From the NCBI RefSeq assembly GCF_004208535.1, contig NZ_SGIS01000019.1, positions 1 to 64,000 on the forward strand: a stretch of 64,000 bases of DNA, in the 5' to 3' direction. Below the pieces are notes generated by a model. The model had not been told where the DNA came from, ran no database searches, and saw only the letters and a list, made by a program, of their open reading frames with translations. Positions 53,568-63,191 of this stretch are shown here, piece after piece. This DNA comes from Sphingomonas populi. GTDB taxonomy: Bacteria > Pseudomonadota > Alphaproteobacteria > Sphingomonadales > Sphingomonadaceae. The position numbers and the translations under genes were made by a program. Every line of letters starts with the position of its first letter. Positions within the stretch are counted from its first letter, which is position 1.

Positions 53568-54341
53568 ATGCTCGACAAGGTGGTGGCAACCGATCTGCGG
53601 GGGCGGCAGTTCCGCTATTATGATTTCGTGATGGTCGCCTTCGTGGTGATCCTCGTGCTGTCGAACGTGGTCGGTGCGGGCAAGCGCGCGGTGATCGATC
53701 TGCCGTGGATCGGGCTGTGGCCGTTCGGCGCGGGCATCTTGTTCTTCCCGATCTCCTACATTCTCGATGACGTGCTGACCGAAGTGTATGGCTATGCCCG
53801 TGCGCGGCGCGTGGTGTGGGTCGGGTTCGTCGCGCTCGCCTTTCTGGTCGCGATGGAGTGGACAACGGTGGCGCTCCCGCCCGCCGCCGATTGGGGCGGG
53901 CAGGCGCATTACGAATATGTGTTCGGCGCGCCGCCGCATTTGGTTTCGGTCTTCCCCTATGTCGATGTCGGTATCGGCGGGCGGATCGCGTTCGCGTCGC
54001 TGTGCGCCTTCTGGATCGGCGACCTGCTCAACTCCTATGTGCTCGCGCGGATGAAGATCCTGACCGAGGGCAAATGGCTGTGGACGCGCACGATCGGCTC
54101 GACGATCGTCGGGGAGGGGGCGGACAGCCTCGTCTTCTATCCGCTTGCCTTCTACGGGCTGCCCGACTGGCCGGTGCAGGCGATGCTGATGGTAATGCTC
54201 AGCCAGTTCGTGCTCAAGGTGGGCTGGGAAGTGGTGCTGACCCCCGTCACTTACGCGGTGGTCGGCTTCCTCAAGCGCCGGGAAGGCATCGACGTGTACG
54301 ATCGCGGGACGGATTTCTCGCCGTTTCACGCTGGGGTTTGA
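53568..54341 (+). CDS. yhhQ: YhhQ-family queuosine precursor transporter
   Basis: 257 residues from ATG 53568, preceded by a strong AAGGGGG; ATG 53544 is an upstream alternative. Six to seven membrane helices with family motifs: SNVVGAGKRAV near residue 32, FPISYILDDVLTEVYGYARAR near residue 61 (two parts) and GEGADSLVFYPLAFYG near residue 182. The family takes up queuosine precursors (queuine or preQ0/preQ1) for tRNA modification. The next gene starts five bases after its stop. Confidence 0.88.
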   Translation: MLDKVVATDLRGRQFRYYDFVMVAFVVILVLSNVVGAGKRAVIDLPWIGLWPFGAGILFFPISYILDDVLTEVYGYARARRVVWVGFVALAFLVAMEWTTVALPPAADWGGQAHYEYVFGAPPHLVSVFPYVDVGIGGRIAFASLCAFWIGDLLNSYVLARMKILTEGKWLWTRTIGSTIVGEGADSLVFYPLAFYGLPDWPVQAMLMVMLSQFVLKVGWEVVLTPVTYAVVGFLKRREGIDVYDRGTDFSPFHAGV

Positions 54342-54346
54342 ACAGC

Positions 54347-55045
54347 ATGTACGACAAGATCGGCTTTCTCGACTATTTCGCCAACACGGTGAAAGCGTCC
54401 GCGAACACGTGCGCGACGTATCGTTCCTTTCTGAACCGGATCGACGACGCCCTCGGCGGGCTGGATGAAGCGCTCTCCTCGCGCGGTCTGGAAGCGGTCA
54501 TGGAATGGGCACGAACGACGGAGGTGGAGCCGTTCGGGACGTATCGGTCACACGCCAAATCGGTGTTGAAGCGCTATGCCCTATACAAGCTTGAGAAAGC
54601 AGCGGGCGATGAGGACGCCAGTGTCGAGGAACCGCCTGCGTCCGGTGACGAACTCGGATCGTTGATCGAGTCGGATGCCAATTTCATCCGCGAACGAGAG
54701 ATGCAGATTCAGGTTCGGCGGCAACTGACGAACCTCGAACCCGGCCTCGAAGCGATCGACGACGGCGCGGAAATCACGGTCGCGACTGGCAGGATCGATA
54801 TCCTCGCGCGCGATGCGAAAGGTCGGACGGTCGTCATCGAATTGAAAGCCGGCAAATGTCCTCCAGGAGCATTGGAGCAACTTCTCGCCTATGCGTACGA
54901 TATCGAGCAGGAGAGCGGTAAGCCTGCGCGCGCGATGTTGGTGGCCGGTTCGTTCACCGATCGCATACGAGCGGCGGCGCGGCGAGCGAAAGACGTCGAG
55001 CTGAAATCCTATTCCTACTCGCTGAGCTTTCAGGACGACAAATAG
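54347..55045 (+). CDS. possible nuclease: SAM-like N-terminus with NucS/DUF91-type domain
   Basis: 232 residues. Residues 1-75 look like the helical N-terminal DNA-binding part of tyrosine recombinases (ANTCATYRSFLNRIDDAL, then YRSHAKSVLKRYALYKLE). Residues 110-232 form a PD-(D/E)xK nuclease domain of the NucS/DUF91 kind: RIDILARD (Asp), VVIELKAGKCP (Glu-x-Lys) and EQLLAYAYDIE (Gln-Tyr helix). It should bind and perhaps cut DNA. Tight spacing behind yhhQ suggests shared transcription, but purQ is convergent. Composition is less GC-extreme than flanking purine genes, suggesting an acquired gene. Confidence 0.7.
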   Translation: MYDKIGFLDYFANTVKASANTCATYRSFLNRIDDALGGLDEALSSRGLEAVMEWARTTEVEPFGTYRSHAKSVLKRYALYKLEKAAGDEDASVEEPPASGDELGSLIESDANFIREREMQIQVRRQLTNLEPGLEAIDDGAEITVATGRIDILARDAKGRTVVIELKAGKCPPGALEQLLAYAYDIEQESGKPARAMLVAGSFTDRIRAAARRAKDVELKSYSYSLSFQDDK

Positions 55046-55048
55046 GCG

Positions 55049-55717
55049 TTACGCCCCGACCGTCTCCAACAGCCCTTCGAACAGCCGGCGGCCATCGTCG
55101 CCGCCGTGCGCCGCCTCGATACGGCGTTCGGGATGCGGCATCATGCCGAGCACGTTGCCGCCGGCATTGAGCACGCCGGCGATGCCGCGCGCCGAGCCGT
55201 TGACGGCACCGGCATATCGGAACGCGACGCGGCCTTCGCCTTCGAGCCGGTCGAGCGTCTCGGCGTCAGAGAAGTAGTTGCCGTCGTGGTGCGCGACCGG
55301 AATGGTGATCGTCTCGCCTTGCGCATAGCGGCTGGTGAAGGCGGTCTGCGCGTTTTCGACGGTCAGCGCGACGTCGCGGCAGACGAAGTTGAGGCCCTCG
55401 TTGCGCATCAGCGCGCCGGGCAGCAGCCCGGCTTCGGTCAGCACCTGGAAGCCGTTGCAGATGCCGAGCACCGGCAGGCCCTTGTCGGCCGCCTCGACCA
55501 CCGCGCGCATGATCGGCGAGCGTGCGCCGATCGCGCCGGAGCGCAGGTAATCGCCATAGGAGAAGCCGCCGGGCAGCGCGACGAGGCCGACGCCGTCAGG
55601 AAGCGCGCTGTCGCCGTGCCAGACCATCTCGGGCTTGCGACCCGTCACCGATTCGAGCGCGACGGCGATGTCGCGGTCGCAGTTCGATCCCGGGAAGACG
55701 ATGACGGCGGTCTTCAT
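55049..55717 (-). CDS. purQ: phosphoribosylformylglycinamidine synthase, glutaminase subunit PurQ
   Basis: 222 residues from ATG 55717. Class-I amidotransferase: [10 protein letters not shown] at residues 7-16, nucleophile loop [12 protein letters not shown] near residue 84 and MPHPERR near residue 200. It feeds ammonia to PurL with PurS in de novo purine synthesis. The ATG overlaps the purS stop (ATGA). purL is not in this place; a nuclease-like gene faces it instead. Confidence 0.96.
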   Translation of the reverse strand: MKTAVIVFPGSNCDRDIAVALESVTGRKPEMVWHGDSALPDGVGLVALPGGFSYGDYLRSGAIGARSPIMRAVVEAADKGLPVLGICNGFQVLTEAGLLPGALMRNEGLNFVCRDVALTVENAQTAFTSRYAQGETITIPVAHHDGNYFSDAETLDRLEGEGRVAFRYAGAVNGSARGIAGVLNAGGNVLGMMPHPERRIEAAHGGDDGRRLFEGLLETVGA

Positions 55718-55944
55718 ACGCGTTCCACCCGGTAGTTTTCGATGACCGTGTTGGCGAGCAGCTTGCGGCACATATCGTCGATGCTGGCGTCGTCGGTATC
55801 GTCGGTGACGTCGAGTTCGATCAGCTTGCCCTGACGGACATCGTTGACGCCGGCGAAGCCGAGGCCGTCGAGCGCCTTGTGGATCGCCTTGCCCTGCGGA
55901 TCGAGCACGCCCGGTTTCAGCGTGACGAAGATGCGGAGCTTCAT
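55714..55944 (-). CDS. purS: phosphoribosylformylglycinamidine synthase subunit PurS
   Basis: 76 residues. [20 protein letters not shown] and [12 protein letters not shown] are standard for PurS, the small subunit that bridges PurQ and PurL. ATG 55944 has an AGGA ribosome-binding site; the frame is open further upstream but the sequence there is unlike PurS. Overlaps purQ by four bases. Confidence 0.94.
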   Translation of the reverse strand: MKLRIFVTLKPGVLDPQGKAIHKALDGLGFAGVNDVRQGKLIELDVTDDTDDASIDDMCRKLLANTVIENYRVERV

Positions 55945-56095
55945 GAGCAATGTCCTGCTTGAAAAGGTTGCGCGCGCTATGGCGATGGCGGGCGCGCGCC
56001 GCAAGTCTTGTCGGAACAGCGCGACCGCCCAGCCGAGCGCCAGCGCCGCGAACGGCGTGGCGGTCGCGAGGCGGCGAATCACGCCGCCTCCGTGT

Positions 56096-56875
56096 TTATT
56101 TGCCGCGGTTCAGCCGGTGCTGTTCGAGATCGAGCACGGCGTTCTCAGCGCCCTCGGGGAGCAGGCCGAGCCGGCGCGCGACCTCCTGATAAGCCTCGAC
56201 CTCGCCACCGAGATCGCGGCGGAAACGATCCTTGTCGAGCTTCTCGTTGGTTGCGATGTCCCACAGCCGACAGCCATCGGGGCTGATCTCGTCGGCGAGG
56301 ATGATCCGGCCGAAATCATTGTCCCAGATCCGACCGAATTCGAGCTTGAAGTCGACCAGACGGATGCCGATGCCGGCGAACAGCCCGCTCAGGAAATCGT
56401 TCACGCGGATCGCGAGGTCGGCGATGTCGTGCATCTCCTCCTGGCTGGCCCAGCCGAACGCCGAGATATGCTCGTCGGTGATCATCGGATCGCCGAGCGC
56501 ATCGTCCTTGTAATAATATTCGATGATCGTGCGCGGGAGCGGCGTGCCCTCCTCGATGCCGAGCCGCTTCGCGAGCGACCCTGCGACGACATTGCGCACC
56601 ACGACTTCGATCGGCACGATCTCGACCTGACGGATCAACTGCTCGCGCATGTTGAGGCGGCGGATGAAGTGCGTCGGTACGCCGATCTGGCCGAGCAGCG
56701 TGAAGATATGCTCGGAAATCCGGTTGTTGAGCACGCCCTTGCCGTTGATCGTGCCTTTTTTCTGCGCGTTGAACGCAGTCGCGTCATCCTTGAAATACTG
56801 GATCAGCGTGCCCGGCTCTGGACCCTCATAGAGAATCTTGGCCTTGCCCTCGTAAATCTGGCGGCGGCGAGCCAT
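56096..56875 (-). CDS. purC: phosphoribosylaminoimidazole-succinocarboxamide synthase
   Basis: 259 residues. [20 protein letters not shown] start, [20 protein letters not shown] and [20 protein letters not shown] show the SAICAR synthetase ATP and substrate sites. It adds aspartate to CAIR in purine synthesis. First gene of the purC-purS-purQ set; the 151-bp gap to purS shows no convincing gene. Confidence 0.97.
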   Translation of the reverse strand: MARRRQIYEGKAKILYEGPEPGTLIQYFKDDATAFNAQKKGTINGKGVLNNRISEHIFTLLGQIGVPTHFIRRLNMREQLIRQVEIVPIEVVVRNVVAGSLAKRLGIEEGTPLPRTIIEYYYKDDALGDPMITDEHISAFGWASQEEMHDIADLAIRVNDFLSGLFAGIGIRLVDFKLEFGRIWDNDFGRIILADEISPDGCRLWDIATNEKLDKDRFRRDLGGEVEAYQEVARRLGLLPEGAENAVLDLEQHRLNRGK

Positions 56876-56972
56876 GCGGCAATACCCCTGAAATGAGCGG
56901 CCCCGGCATCGCGGGACGCGCGGCCGGGGCGGGAAAGCCCGATGCTATACTCAAAGCACAAGGGGGGTGCAA

Positions 56973-57824
56973 TCAATCGCTTGGGGCGTTGGTACGCGAG
57001 CGGGTGAGAGTGAGGCGTTTGCGCAACGGCGCCAGCGCGCGCCAGAGCAGCCATAGCAGGCCGAGCACCACCAGCGGCGGCACCAGCGTGGCGAGGGCTT
57101 GCAGCACCACGATCAGCGTCGTCTGCGCGGACGCGGTGATGGTGGCGAGCGCATCGGCGAAGGGCGAGCGTGGATCGAAGCTGCGGATCACCCGGCCCGA
57201 TTCGTAATCGAACACCATCGGCGTGGTGGCGAGGCTGTCGCGCAGGTCGGCGATCTGCGCGTTGGTCTGCGCGGGCGCCTGTGCGATCTCGGCGCGCTGC
57301 TGTTCCAGCGTGGCGCGGACATCCTTGCCGAGACCGGGACGGGCGAGTTGCTGGTCGATCCGCGCGAGTTGCGCTTTTACGTCGCCGAGTTGCTGCTGCG
57401 CGCGGCCGATTGCGGCGCCGGCATCGGTGCCGGTGATCTCGGCGTTGACGAGCATGCCGTCGGCCGCATCGATCGTCGCGATGCCCTGCTTGCCGAACGC
57501 GCGGGCGATGGTGGGGTCGAGCTTGAACGCCAGCGACGCCGCGATCTGATCGTCACCGAGCAGGGTGTAGCGCATGCCGGTGATCCGGCAGCGCAGGATG
57601 CCGAGCTTCTCGCAGGCCTGCGCATGCGCCTCCTGCGCGGCGGAAATGCGTGCCGGCGGCATGCGAAAGGCGTAATGATAGTTGAACGCGACGCCCGGCG
57701 CCGCCGTGACGGCAACGCCGGGGCCGGCGTTGGAGTCCGCCGCTTCGCCGGTCTGCGCTTCGTTGGGTGCCTTGCTGCACGCGGCAAGCGCCAGGACCGA
57801 AACCAACACGAGACTTGCACGCAT
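56973..57824 (-). CDS. DUF4349 family lipoprotein
   Basis: 283 residues. Lipoprotein signal (MRASLVLVSVLALAAC, lipobox LAAC with Cys16). The body has a beta-rich region to about 130, a coiled-coil stretch (AQQQLGDVKAQLARIDQQLA and DVRATLEQQRAEIAQ, about 135-185) and a membrane helix near the C-terminus (VVLQALATLVPPLVVLGLLW) followed by basic residues. Typical DUF4349 layout; function unknown, envelope-associated. Confidence 0.82.
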   Translation of the reverse strand: MRASLVLVSVLALAACSKAPNEAQTGEAADSNAGPGVAVTAAPGVAFNYHYAFRMPPARISAAQEAHAQACEKLGILRCRITGMRYTLLGDDQIAASLAFKLDPTIARAFGKQGIATIDAADGMLVNAEITGTDAGAAIGRAQQQLGDVKAQLARIDQQLARPGLGKDVRATLEQQRAEIAQAPAQTNAQIADLRDSLATTPMVFDYESGRVIRSFDPRSPFADALATITASAQTTLIVVLQALATLVPPLVVLGLLWLLWRALAPLRKRLTLTRSRTNAPSD

Positions 57825-57919
57825 ACACCATCTCCTAAACGGGATGGCGCGATCATATCCGACTAAAATGATCGGTAAAGCGGTATTTTATCGCGACGAA
57901 TTGCTGAGGTCGCGCACGA

Positions 57920-58081
57920 TCACTTGCAGGGCTTCTTCACCTCGCGTCGCCACGGCGCGTCGAACTGGTCTTCGTTCAGGCGCTGGAAGGCGGCCATTGC
58001 CGCCGTGAAAAGCTTATGGATCATGTCGCTGACTCGCTGATGGTGATCGGCCCATTCGGGTCCGTGAAAATCGTCTTGCAT
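57920..58081 (-). CDS. 53-residue protein, unknown function
   Basis: ATG 58081 follows an excellent ribosome-binding site (GAGGAGG, 6 bases before the start). The product begins MQDDFHGPEWADHHQRVSDM and ends RREVKKPCK: an amphipathic, soluble helical protein with several His and acidic residues. It is divergent from a LysR-type regulator gene, with 113 bp between, a layout often meaning regulation by it. Family not recognised. Confidence 0.7.
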   Translation of the reverse strand: MQDDFHGPEWADHHQRVSDMIHKLFTAAMAAFQRLNEDQFDAPWRREVKKPCK

Positions 58082-58194
58082 GGCATTCCTCCTCGGTCTC
58101 GATTCGGTGCGCGCAAGACGGATATGCCACGCGTCGCGAGTCGGCGCCAACAAAGCGCTCGACAGGATCGACAAGCTGCGCTTATCAAATCGCC

Positions 58195-59091
58195 ATGCGC
58201 CGCATTCCGCCCCTTGCCGCCGTCCGGGTGTTCGAGGCGGCGGCGCGGCATGAGAATTTCACCGCCGCTGCCGCCGAACTCGGCATGACGCAGGCGGCAG
58301 TCAGCTATCAGATCAAATTGATCGAGGAACGGCTCGGCGTGCCGCTGTTCCGGCGCGAAAAGAAGCGCGTGCTGCTCACCGAGGCGGGGCGGCGGCTGTC
58401 GCCGCAGGTGACAGGGGCATTCGACACGCTCGACACCGCCTTCGCCGCCGTGCGCGCCGACGATGGCGCGTTGCTGACGATCTCGACCTCGAACACGTTC
58501 GCGAATGCGTGGCTGGCGTGGCGGCTCGGCAGCTTCCAGGTCGGCCATCCCGATACGGCGGTGCGCGTACTGACCAGCGACGCGATGGCCGATTTCGTGA
58601 CCGACGATGTCGATGTCGCGATCCGCGCCGGGCTGGGCGGCTGGCCCGAGCTTGCCGAGCACAAATTGATCGACGTGGATTTCACGCCGATGTGCAGCCC
58701 GGGTTTCCTGAAGCGCTACGGCCCGTTCACGCCGAAGGATCTGCTCAGGCTGCCGATCATCAGCCGGCATGATATCTGGTGGCCCTATTGGCTGCGCGAG
58801 GCGGGTGTGGACGTGCCCGAGGGCAAGCCGCCGCCGGGCGTGCGGCTCGATTCGCAGGCGCATGAGGGGCACGCCGCGATGGCCGGGCAGGGCATGGCGA
58901 TGCTGACGCCGTTCTTCTGGCGCAACGATCTCGCCGACGGCAAGCTGGTGCGGCCATTCGAACAGGTCTCGACACGCGGCCACGCCTATTGGCTGGTGTA
59001 TCCAGCCGCGCGACGAAATGTGCCCAAGGTCAAGCGCTTCCGCGAATGGCTGCTGGACGAACTCGCGCGCGGTGTGCCGCTTCCGGTGTGA
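58195..59091 (+). CDS. LysR-family transcriptional regulator (GcvA-like)
   Basis: 298 residues. N-terminal winged helix with VRVFEAAARHENFTAAAAEL and MTQAAVSYQIKLIEERLGVP at residues 10-50, then a periplasmic-binding-like effector domain. The wording is of the GcvA group. It likely regulates the divergent small gene or itself; the inducer is unknown. 39 bp before parC, so its transcript may run into parC. Confidence 0.9.
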   Translation: MRRIPPLAAVRVFEAAARHENFTAAAAELGMTQAAVSYQIKLIEERLGVPLFRREKKRVLLTEAGRRLSPQVTGAFDTLDTAFAAVRADDGALLTISTSNTFANAWLAWRLGSFQVGHPDTAVRVLTSDAMADFVTDDVDVAIRAGLGGWPELAEHKLIDVDFTPMCSPGFLKRYGPFTPKDLLRLPIISRHDIWWPYWLREAGVDVPEGKPPPGVRLDSQAHEGHAAMAGQGMAMLTPFFWRNDLADGKLVRPFEQVSTRGHAYWLVYPAARRNVPKVKRFREWLLDELARGVPLPV

Positions 59092-59130
59092 GAGCTTCCC
59101 ACGCGCGCTAAACCGGATTAACCGGAACAT

Positions 59131-61389
59131 ATGGCCACCCCGACCGACTTGCCGCCCGACAACCCGCCGATCGGCATTCTCGACGCGCCGTTCGATAGCG
59201 CGCTATCGGATCGGTATCTGGTCTATGCGCTCTCGACGATCACCGCGCGCTCGCTGCCCGATGTTCGCGACGGGCTGAAACCCGTGCATCGCCGGCTGCT
59301 GTGGGCGATGCGGCTGCTTCGGCTCGATCCCGCGCAGGGCTATAAAAAGAGTGCGCGCGTCGTCGGCGACGTGATCGGCAAATACCATCCGCACGGCGAC
59401 CAGTCGGTCTATGACGCGATGGTGCGACTCGCGCAGCCGTACATGATGCGCTATCCGCTGGTCGACGGGCAGGGCAATTTCGGCAATATCGACGGCGATA
59501 ACGCCGCCGCCTACCGCTACACCGAAGCCAAGCTGACTCAGGTCGCGATCGACCTGATGGACGGGCTCGACGAGGATGCGGTCGATTACCGGCCGACCTA
59601 CAACGGCGAGGATCATGAGCCCGAGCTGTTTCCGGGCGCTTTCCCCAACCTGCTCGCCAACGGGGCTGCTGGCATCGCGGTCGGCATGGCGACGAGCATT
59701 CCGCCGCACAATGTCGCCGAACTGTATGAAGCGGCGATCCTGCTGGTCGATCAGCCCGAGGCGGACGACGCGGCAGTCGGCGCGCTGGTGCGCGGGCCGG
59801 ATTTCCCCACTGGCGGCCTCGTCGTCGATTCGGCCGCCGCGATCGCCGAGACCTACCGCACCGGACGCGGCGGGTTTCGCGTGCGGGCGCGCTGGCATGT
59901 CGAGGATCTCGGGCGCGGTACGTGGAACGCGATCGTCACCGAAATCCCCTACGGCGTGCAAAAGGGCAAGCTGATCGAGCAGATCGCGACGATCATCAAC
60001 GACAAGAAGCTGCCGATCCTCGCCGACATCCGCGACGAATCGGACAGCGAGATCCGCGTCGTGATCGAGCCGCGCAGCCGCAGCGTCGATCCGCACTTGC
60101 TGATGGAGAGCCTGTTCCGGCTCTCCGACCTCGAATCGCGTTTCAGCCTCAACCTCAACGTGCTCGACAAGACTCGCACGCCGCGCGTGATGAGCCTGCG
60201 CGAGACGTTGCTGGCGTGGGTCGAGCATCAGTTCGTCATCCTGCGCCGCAAGAGCGAGCATCGGCTCGCCAAGATCGCCGACCGGCTCGAACTGCTCGAC
60301 GGCTATCTGATCGCCTATCTCAACCTCGACCGGGTGATCGAGATCATCCGTACCGAGGATGAGCCCAAGCCGGTGATGATCGCCGAGTTCGGGCTGACCG
60401 ACCGGCAGGCCGAGGCGATCCTCGACATGCGGCTGCGGCGGCTGCGCAAGCTGGAAGAGATGGAGATCCGCAAGGAGCGCGACGGGCTGGAGAACGAACG
60501 CAACGGACTGGAGGCGCTGCTCGGCAGCGAGGCGCGCCAGCGCACGCGGCTGAAGCGCGACTTCGGCAAGCTGCGTGATCGCTACGGCCCCGAGACCAAG
60601 CTCGGCAAGCGCCGCACCACGATCGAGGAAGCCGCGCCAGCGCGCGACATTCCGCTGGAAGCGATGATCGAGCGCGAGCCGGTCACGATCCTGCTGTCGC
60701 AGCGCGGCTGGATTCGCGCGATCAAGGGGCATCTCGATGCGGCCGGGATCGCTGCGGCGAAGTTCAAGGAGGGTGACGCCCCGCTGTTCAGCCTGACCGC
60801 GCAGACCACCGACAAGATCCTGCTCGCCGCCGACAATGGCCGCTTCTTCACGCTCGGCGCCGATAAATTGCCCGGCGGGCGCGGCTTCGGCGAGCCGGTG
60901 CGGCTGATGATCGACCTCGATGGCGCGATCGAGATCGTCGGGCTGTTCCGCGCGAGCATGGCGGAGAAACTGCTGGTCGCGGCGAGCGACGGGCGCGGCT
61001 TCATCGTGCCGGTGGCGGAGACCTTGGCCGAAACGCGCAAGGGCAAGACCGTCGTCACCCCGCGCGCCGGCGCGAAGCTGAAGGTGGTTCGGCCGGTCGA
61101 TCCGACCGCCGATCAGGTCGCGGTGATCGGCGACAATCGCCGGCTGCTCGTGTTCGCGCTGGCCGAACTGCCCGAGATGGCGCGCGGGCAGGGGGTGCAG
61201 TTCCAGCGCTACAACGACGGCGGCCTGTCCGACGCGATCACCTTCGTGCTGGCGCAAGGGCTTAGCTGGACGATGGGCGGGGAGAGCGGGCGGATTCGCA
61301 CCGAATCGGACCTTACCTTCTGGCGATCGGCGCGGGGTGCCGCCGGGCGGATGCCGCCAAATGGGTTCCCGCGCGATAATCGCTTCTGA
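59131..61389 (+). CDS. parC: DNA topoisomerase IV subunit A
   Basis: 752 residues. [17 protein letters not shown] near residue 45, the quinolone-region [17 protein letters not shown] (wild-type Ser/Asp-like context: DQSVYDAM), the catalytic tyrosine in [11 protein letters not shown] near residue 130 and [14 protein letters not shown] near 183. The C-terminal beta-pinwheel lacks the GyrA box, supporting ParC. Partner of ParE at 19278. Confidence 0.95.
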   Translation: MATPTDLPPDNPPIGILDAPFDSALSDRYLVYALSTITARSLPDVRDGLKPVHRRLLWAMRLLRLDPAQGYKKSARVVGDVIGKYHPHGDQSVYDAMVRLAQPYMMRYPLVDGQGNFGNIDGDNAAAYRYTEAKLTQVAIDLMDGLDEDAVDYRPTYNGEDHEPELFPGAFPNLLANGAAGIAVGMATSIPPHNVAELYEAAILLVDQPEADDAAVGALVRGPDFPTGGLVVDSAAAIAETYRTGRGGFRVRARWHVEDLGRGTWNAIVTEIPYGVQKGKLIEQIATIINDKKLPILADIRDESDSEIRVVIEPRSRSVDPHLLMESLFRLSDLESRFSLNLNVLDKTRTPRVMSLRETLLAWVEHQFVILRRKSEHRLAKIADRLELLDGYLIAYLNLDRVIEIIRTEDEPKPVMIAEFGLTDRQAEAILDMRLRRLRKLEEMEIRKERDGLENERNGLEALLGSEARQRTRLKRDFGKLRDRYGPETKLGKRRTTIEEAAPARDIPLEAMIEREPVTILLSQRGWIRAIKGHLDAAGIAAAKFKEGDAPLFSLTAQTTDKILLAADNGRFFTLGADKLPGGRGFGEPVRLMIDLDGAIEIVGLFRASMAEKLLVAASDGRGFIVPVAETLAETRKGKTVVTPRAGAKLKVVRPVDPTADQVAVIGDNRRLLVFALAELPEMARGQGVQFQRYNDGGLSDAITFVLAQGLSWTMGGESGRIRTESDLTFWRSARGAAGRMPPNGFPRDNRF

Positions 61390-61475
61390 AACAACGATTT
61401 TTCTGATATCGTTTCGGCTGCGATGGGTGGAAACTTCATGCCGTCTTAACCAAATAGCCTTAGCGCGGAGGGGTA

Positions 61476-63191
61476 ATGGGACTGGATAAGCCTCTCGCGT
61501 CGAACGCGCTCTCGCCGCTCGGCCTGGTCGAGCGGGTGTTCGGTATCGTGCCCAGCATCGAAACGTCCGGGCGGCTGATCGGCCTGTTGCCGATCCCGGC
61601 GATGGTGATCCGCGCCAAGTCCGGTCGAATCACGATAGACGCCACCAACATGCTGTTCGACCAGGCGGCGCTCGGATGTCCGATCGACAACGCGGCGCTG
61701 CTCGATCTGATCGGCGCCCGGATCACCGCCTTCGTGGAAAGTGATCGGCTGGAAGAGACGTTCCCGCTCCAGTTCGGCGACCGGGTCGAACGCCGCTACT
61801 TTCGGGTGGCGATGGCGCGCGTTACGCGCAATGCGGAAGGGCGCTGTCTCGTCACCTTCGTCGACCAGACCGCCGAGCTTCGCACTGAAGACAATCTGCG
61901 CCGCGCGATGTTGACCGACAGCCTGACCGGCCTTCCCAACCGCGCCGGCTTCAGCGACCTGGTCGAACATCTGCTCGACGAAGCGCCATCGGACTTTCGC
62001 TACGCGATCATCATGCTCGATCTCGACCGGTTCAGCCGGGTGAATGCCTGCCTCGGCTCGATGTCGGGCGACGAACTGCTCATCACCGTGGCGCGGCGTC
62101 TGAAAGGTGTCTTGCGCGCGCATGACGTGCTGGCGCGCAGCGGCGGCGACGAGTTCGCGATCTTCCTGGCCGTGGAAGACGGCAACAAGGATGTCTCGCA
62201 CGTCACCAAACGGGTCGCGAGTTCGCTGTCCACGCCGTTTCGGTTGTCAGGCTATGAAATCCGCGTGGCCTGCTCGGTCGGTGTCGCATTCGGGACGGCG
62301 CGGCTCGACGATCCCGAGGAATTGATCCGCCACGCGCAGTTCGCGATGAAGCGTTCCAAGGGCAGCGGCCATGCCGAGGCATACCAGCCGCAGGCGTTCG
62401 ACATCGCGCGTGAGCAGTTCGGGATGGAAACGGCGCTTCGCCGTGCGATCGACCGCGGCCATTTGCGGCTCAACTACCAGCCGATCTACGATCTTGCCTC
62501 GGGGCGGCTGGTGTCGTTCGAGGCGCTCGCGCGCTGGAGGGACGAAGCGGGAGCGGAGTTCCTCCCGTCCGATTTCATCCCGGTCGCCGAGGAATCGGGG
62601 CTGATCGTACCGCTCGGCCGCTGGGCGATCGAGGAGGCGGTGCGCAGGCTCGCGGAGTGGGACGCACGGTTCGGCGGCGATTGCGGGGTGAAGATCGCGG
62701 TCAACCTGTCGGCGATCCAGCTCCAGCGCGACAGCATCACGCCGCTGCTGCAAAGCGCGCTCACCACGCACGGCCTGCCGGGATCGCGCTTCACGCTCGA
62801 ACTCACCGAAAGCGCGCTGGTCACCGATCCCGACCGGATCGCCGGCATCATGCACGGGCTGAAGGGGCTGGGCACGACGATCGCGATGGACGATTTCGGC
62901 ACCGGTTATTCGAACCTCGCCTATCTCCAGAAGCTGCCGATCGACATCCTCAAGATCGACCGCAGCTTCGTGACCGGCATGCTCGCCGATCGCGACAAGG
63001 TCGCGATCGTGCGCGCGATCCTCAGCCTCGCGCAAGCGCTCGGCATGCAGACCACCGCCGAAGGGGTCGAGACCAACGATCTCGCGCAGACGCTCGCCGC
63101 GCTCGGCTGCACCTACGGACAGGGCTTCGTCTACGCGCGACCGCTCGAAGCGGAAGACGCTTATGCGTTGCTGGAAAACCGCCGCCACTGA
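61476..63191 (+). CDS. PAS-like/GGDEF/EAL cyclic-di-GMP protein
   Basis: 571 residues. A PAS-like sensor region (about 30-135), a GGDEF domain (LTDSLTGLPNRAGF near residue 147, active site RSGGDEFAIF near residue 222) and an EAL domain (VSFEALARW near 348, FTLELTES, DDFGTGYSNL, KIDRSFV, AEGVET). Both catalytic sites look intact, so it could make and break c-di-GMP. No membrane helix. Its 3' end overlaps the opposite-strand CCA enzyme gene by 31 bp. Confidence 0.9.
   Translation: MGLDKPLASNALSPLGLVERVFGIVPSIETSGRLIGLLPIPAMVIRAKSGRITIDATNMLFDQAALGCPIDNAALLDLIGARITAFVESDRLEETFPLQFGDRVERRYFRVAMARVTRNAEGRCLVTFVDQTAELRTEDNLRRAMLTDSLTGLPNRAGFSDLVEHLLDEAPSDFRYAIIMLDLDRFSRVNACLGSMSGDELLITVARRLKGVLRAHDVLARSGGDEFAIFLAVEDGNKDVSHVTKRVASSLSTPFRLSGYEIRVACSVGVAFGTARLDDPEELIRHAQFAMKRSKGSGHAEAYQPQAFDIAREQFGMETALRRAIDRGHLRLNYQPIYDLASGRLVSFEALARWRDEAGAEFLPSDFIPVAEESGLIVPLGRWAIEEAVRRLAEWDARFGGDCGVKIAVNLSAIQLQRDSITPLLQSALTTHGLPGSRFTLELTESALVTDPDRIAGIMHGLKGLGTTIAMDDFGTGYSNLAYLQKLPIDILKIDRSFVTGMLADRDKVAIVRAILSLAQALGMQTTAEGVETNDLAQTLAALGCTYGQGFVYARPLEAEDAYALLENRRH

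Noticed and set aside
55945..56082. A frame upstream of purS (about 46 codons) that could be a separate small gene
   Set aside because: It has no stop before purS and shows no ribosome-binding site; most likely leader sequence open by chance.
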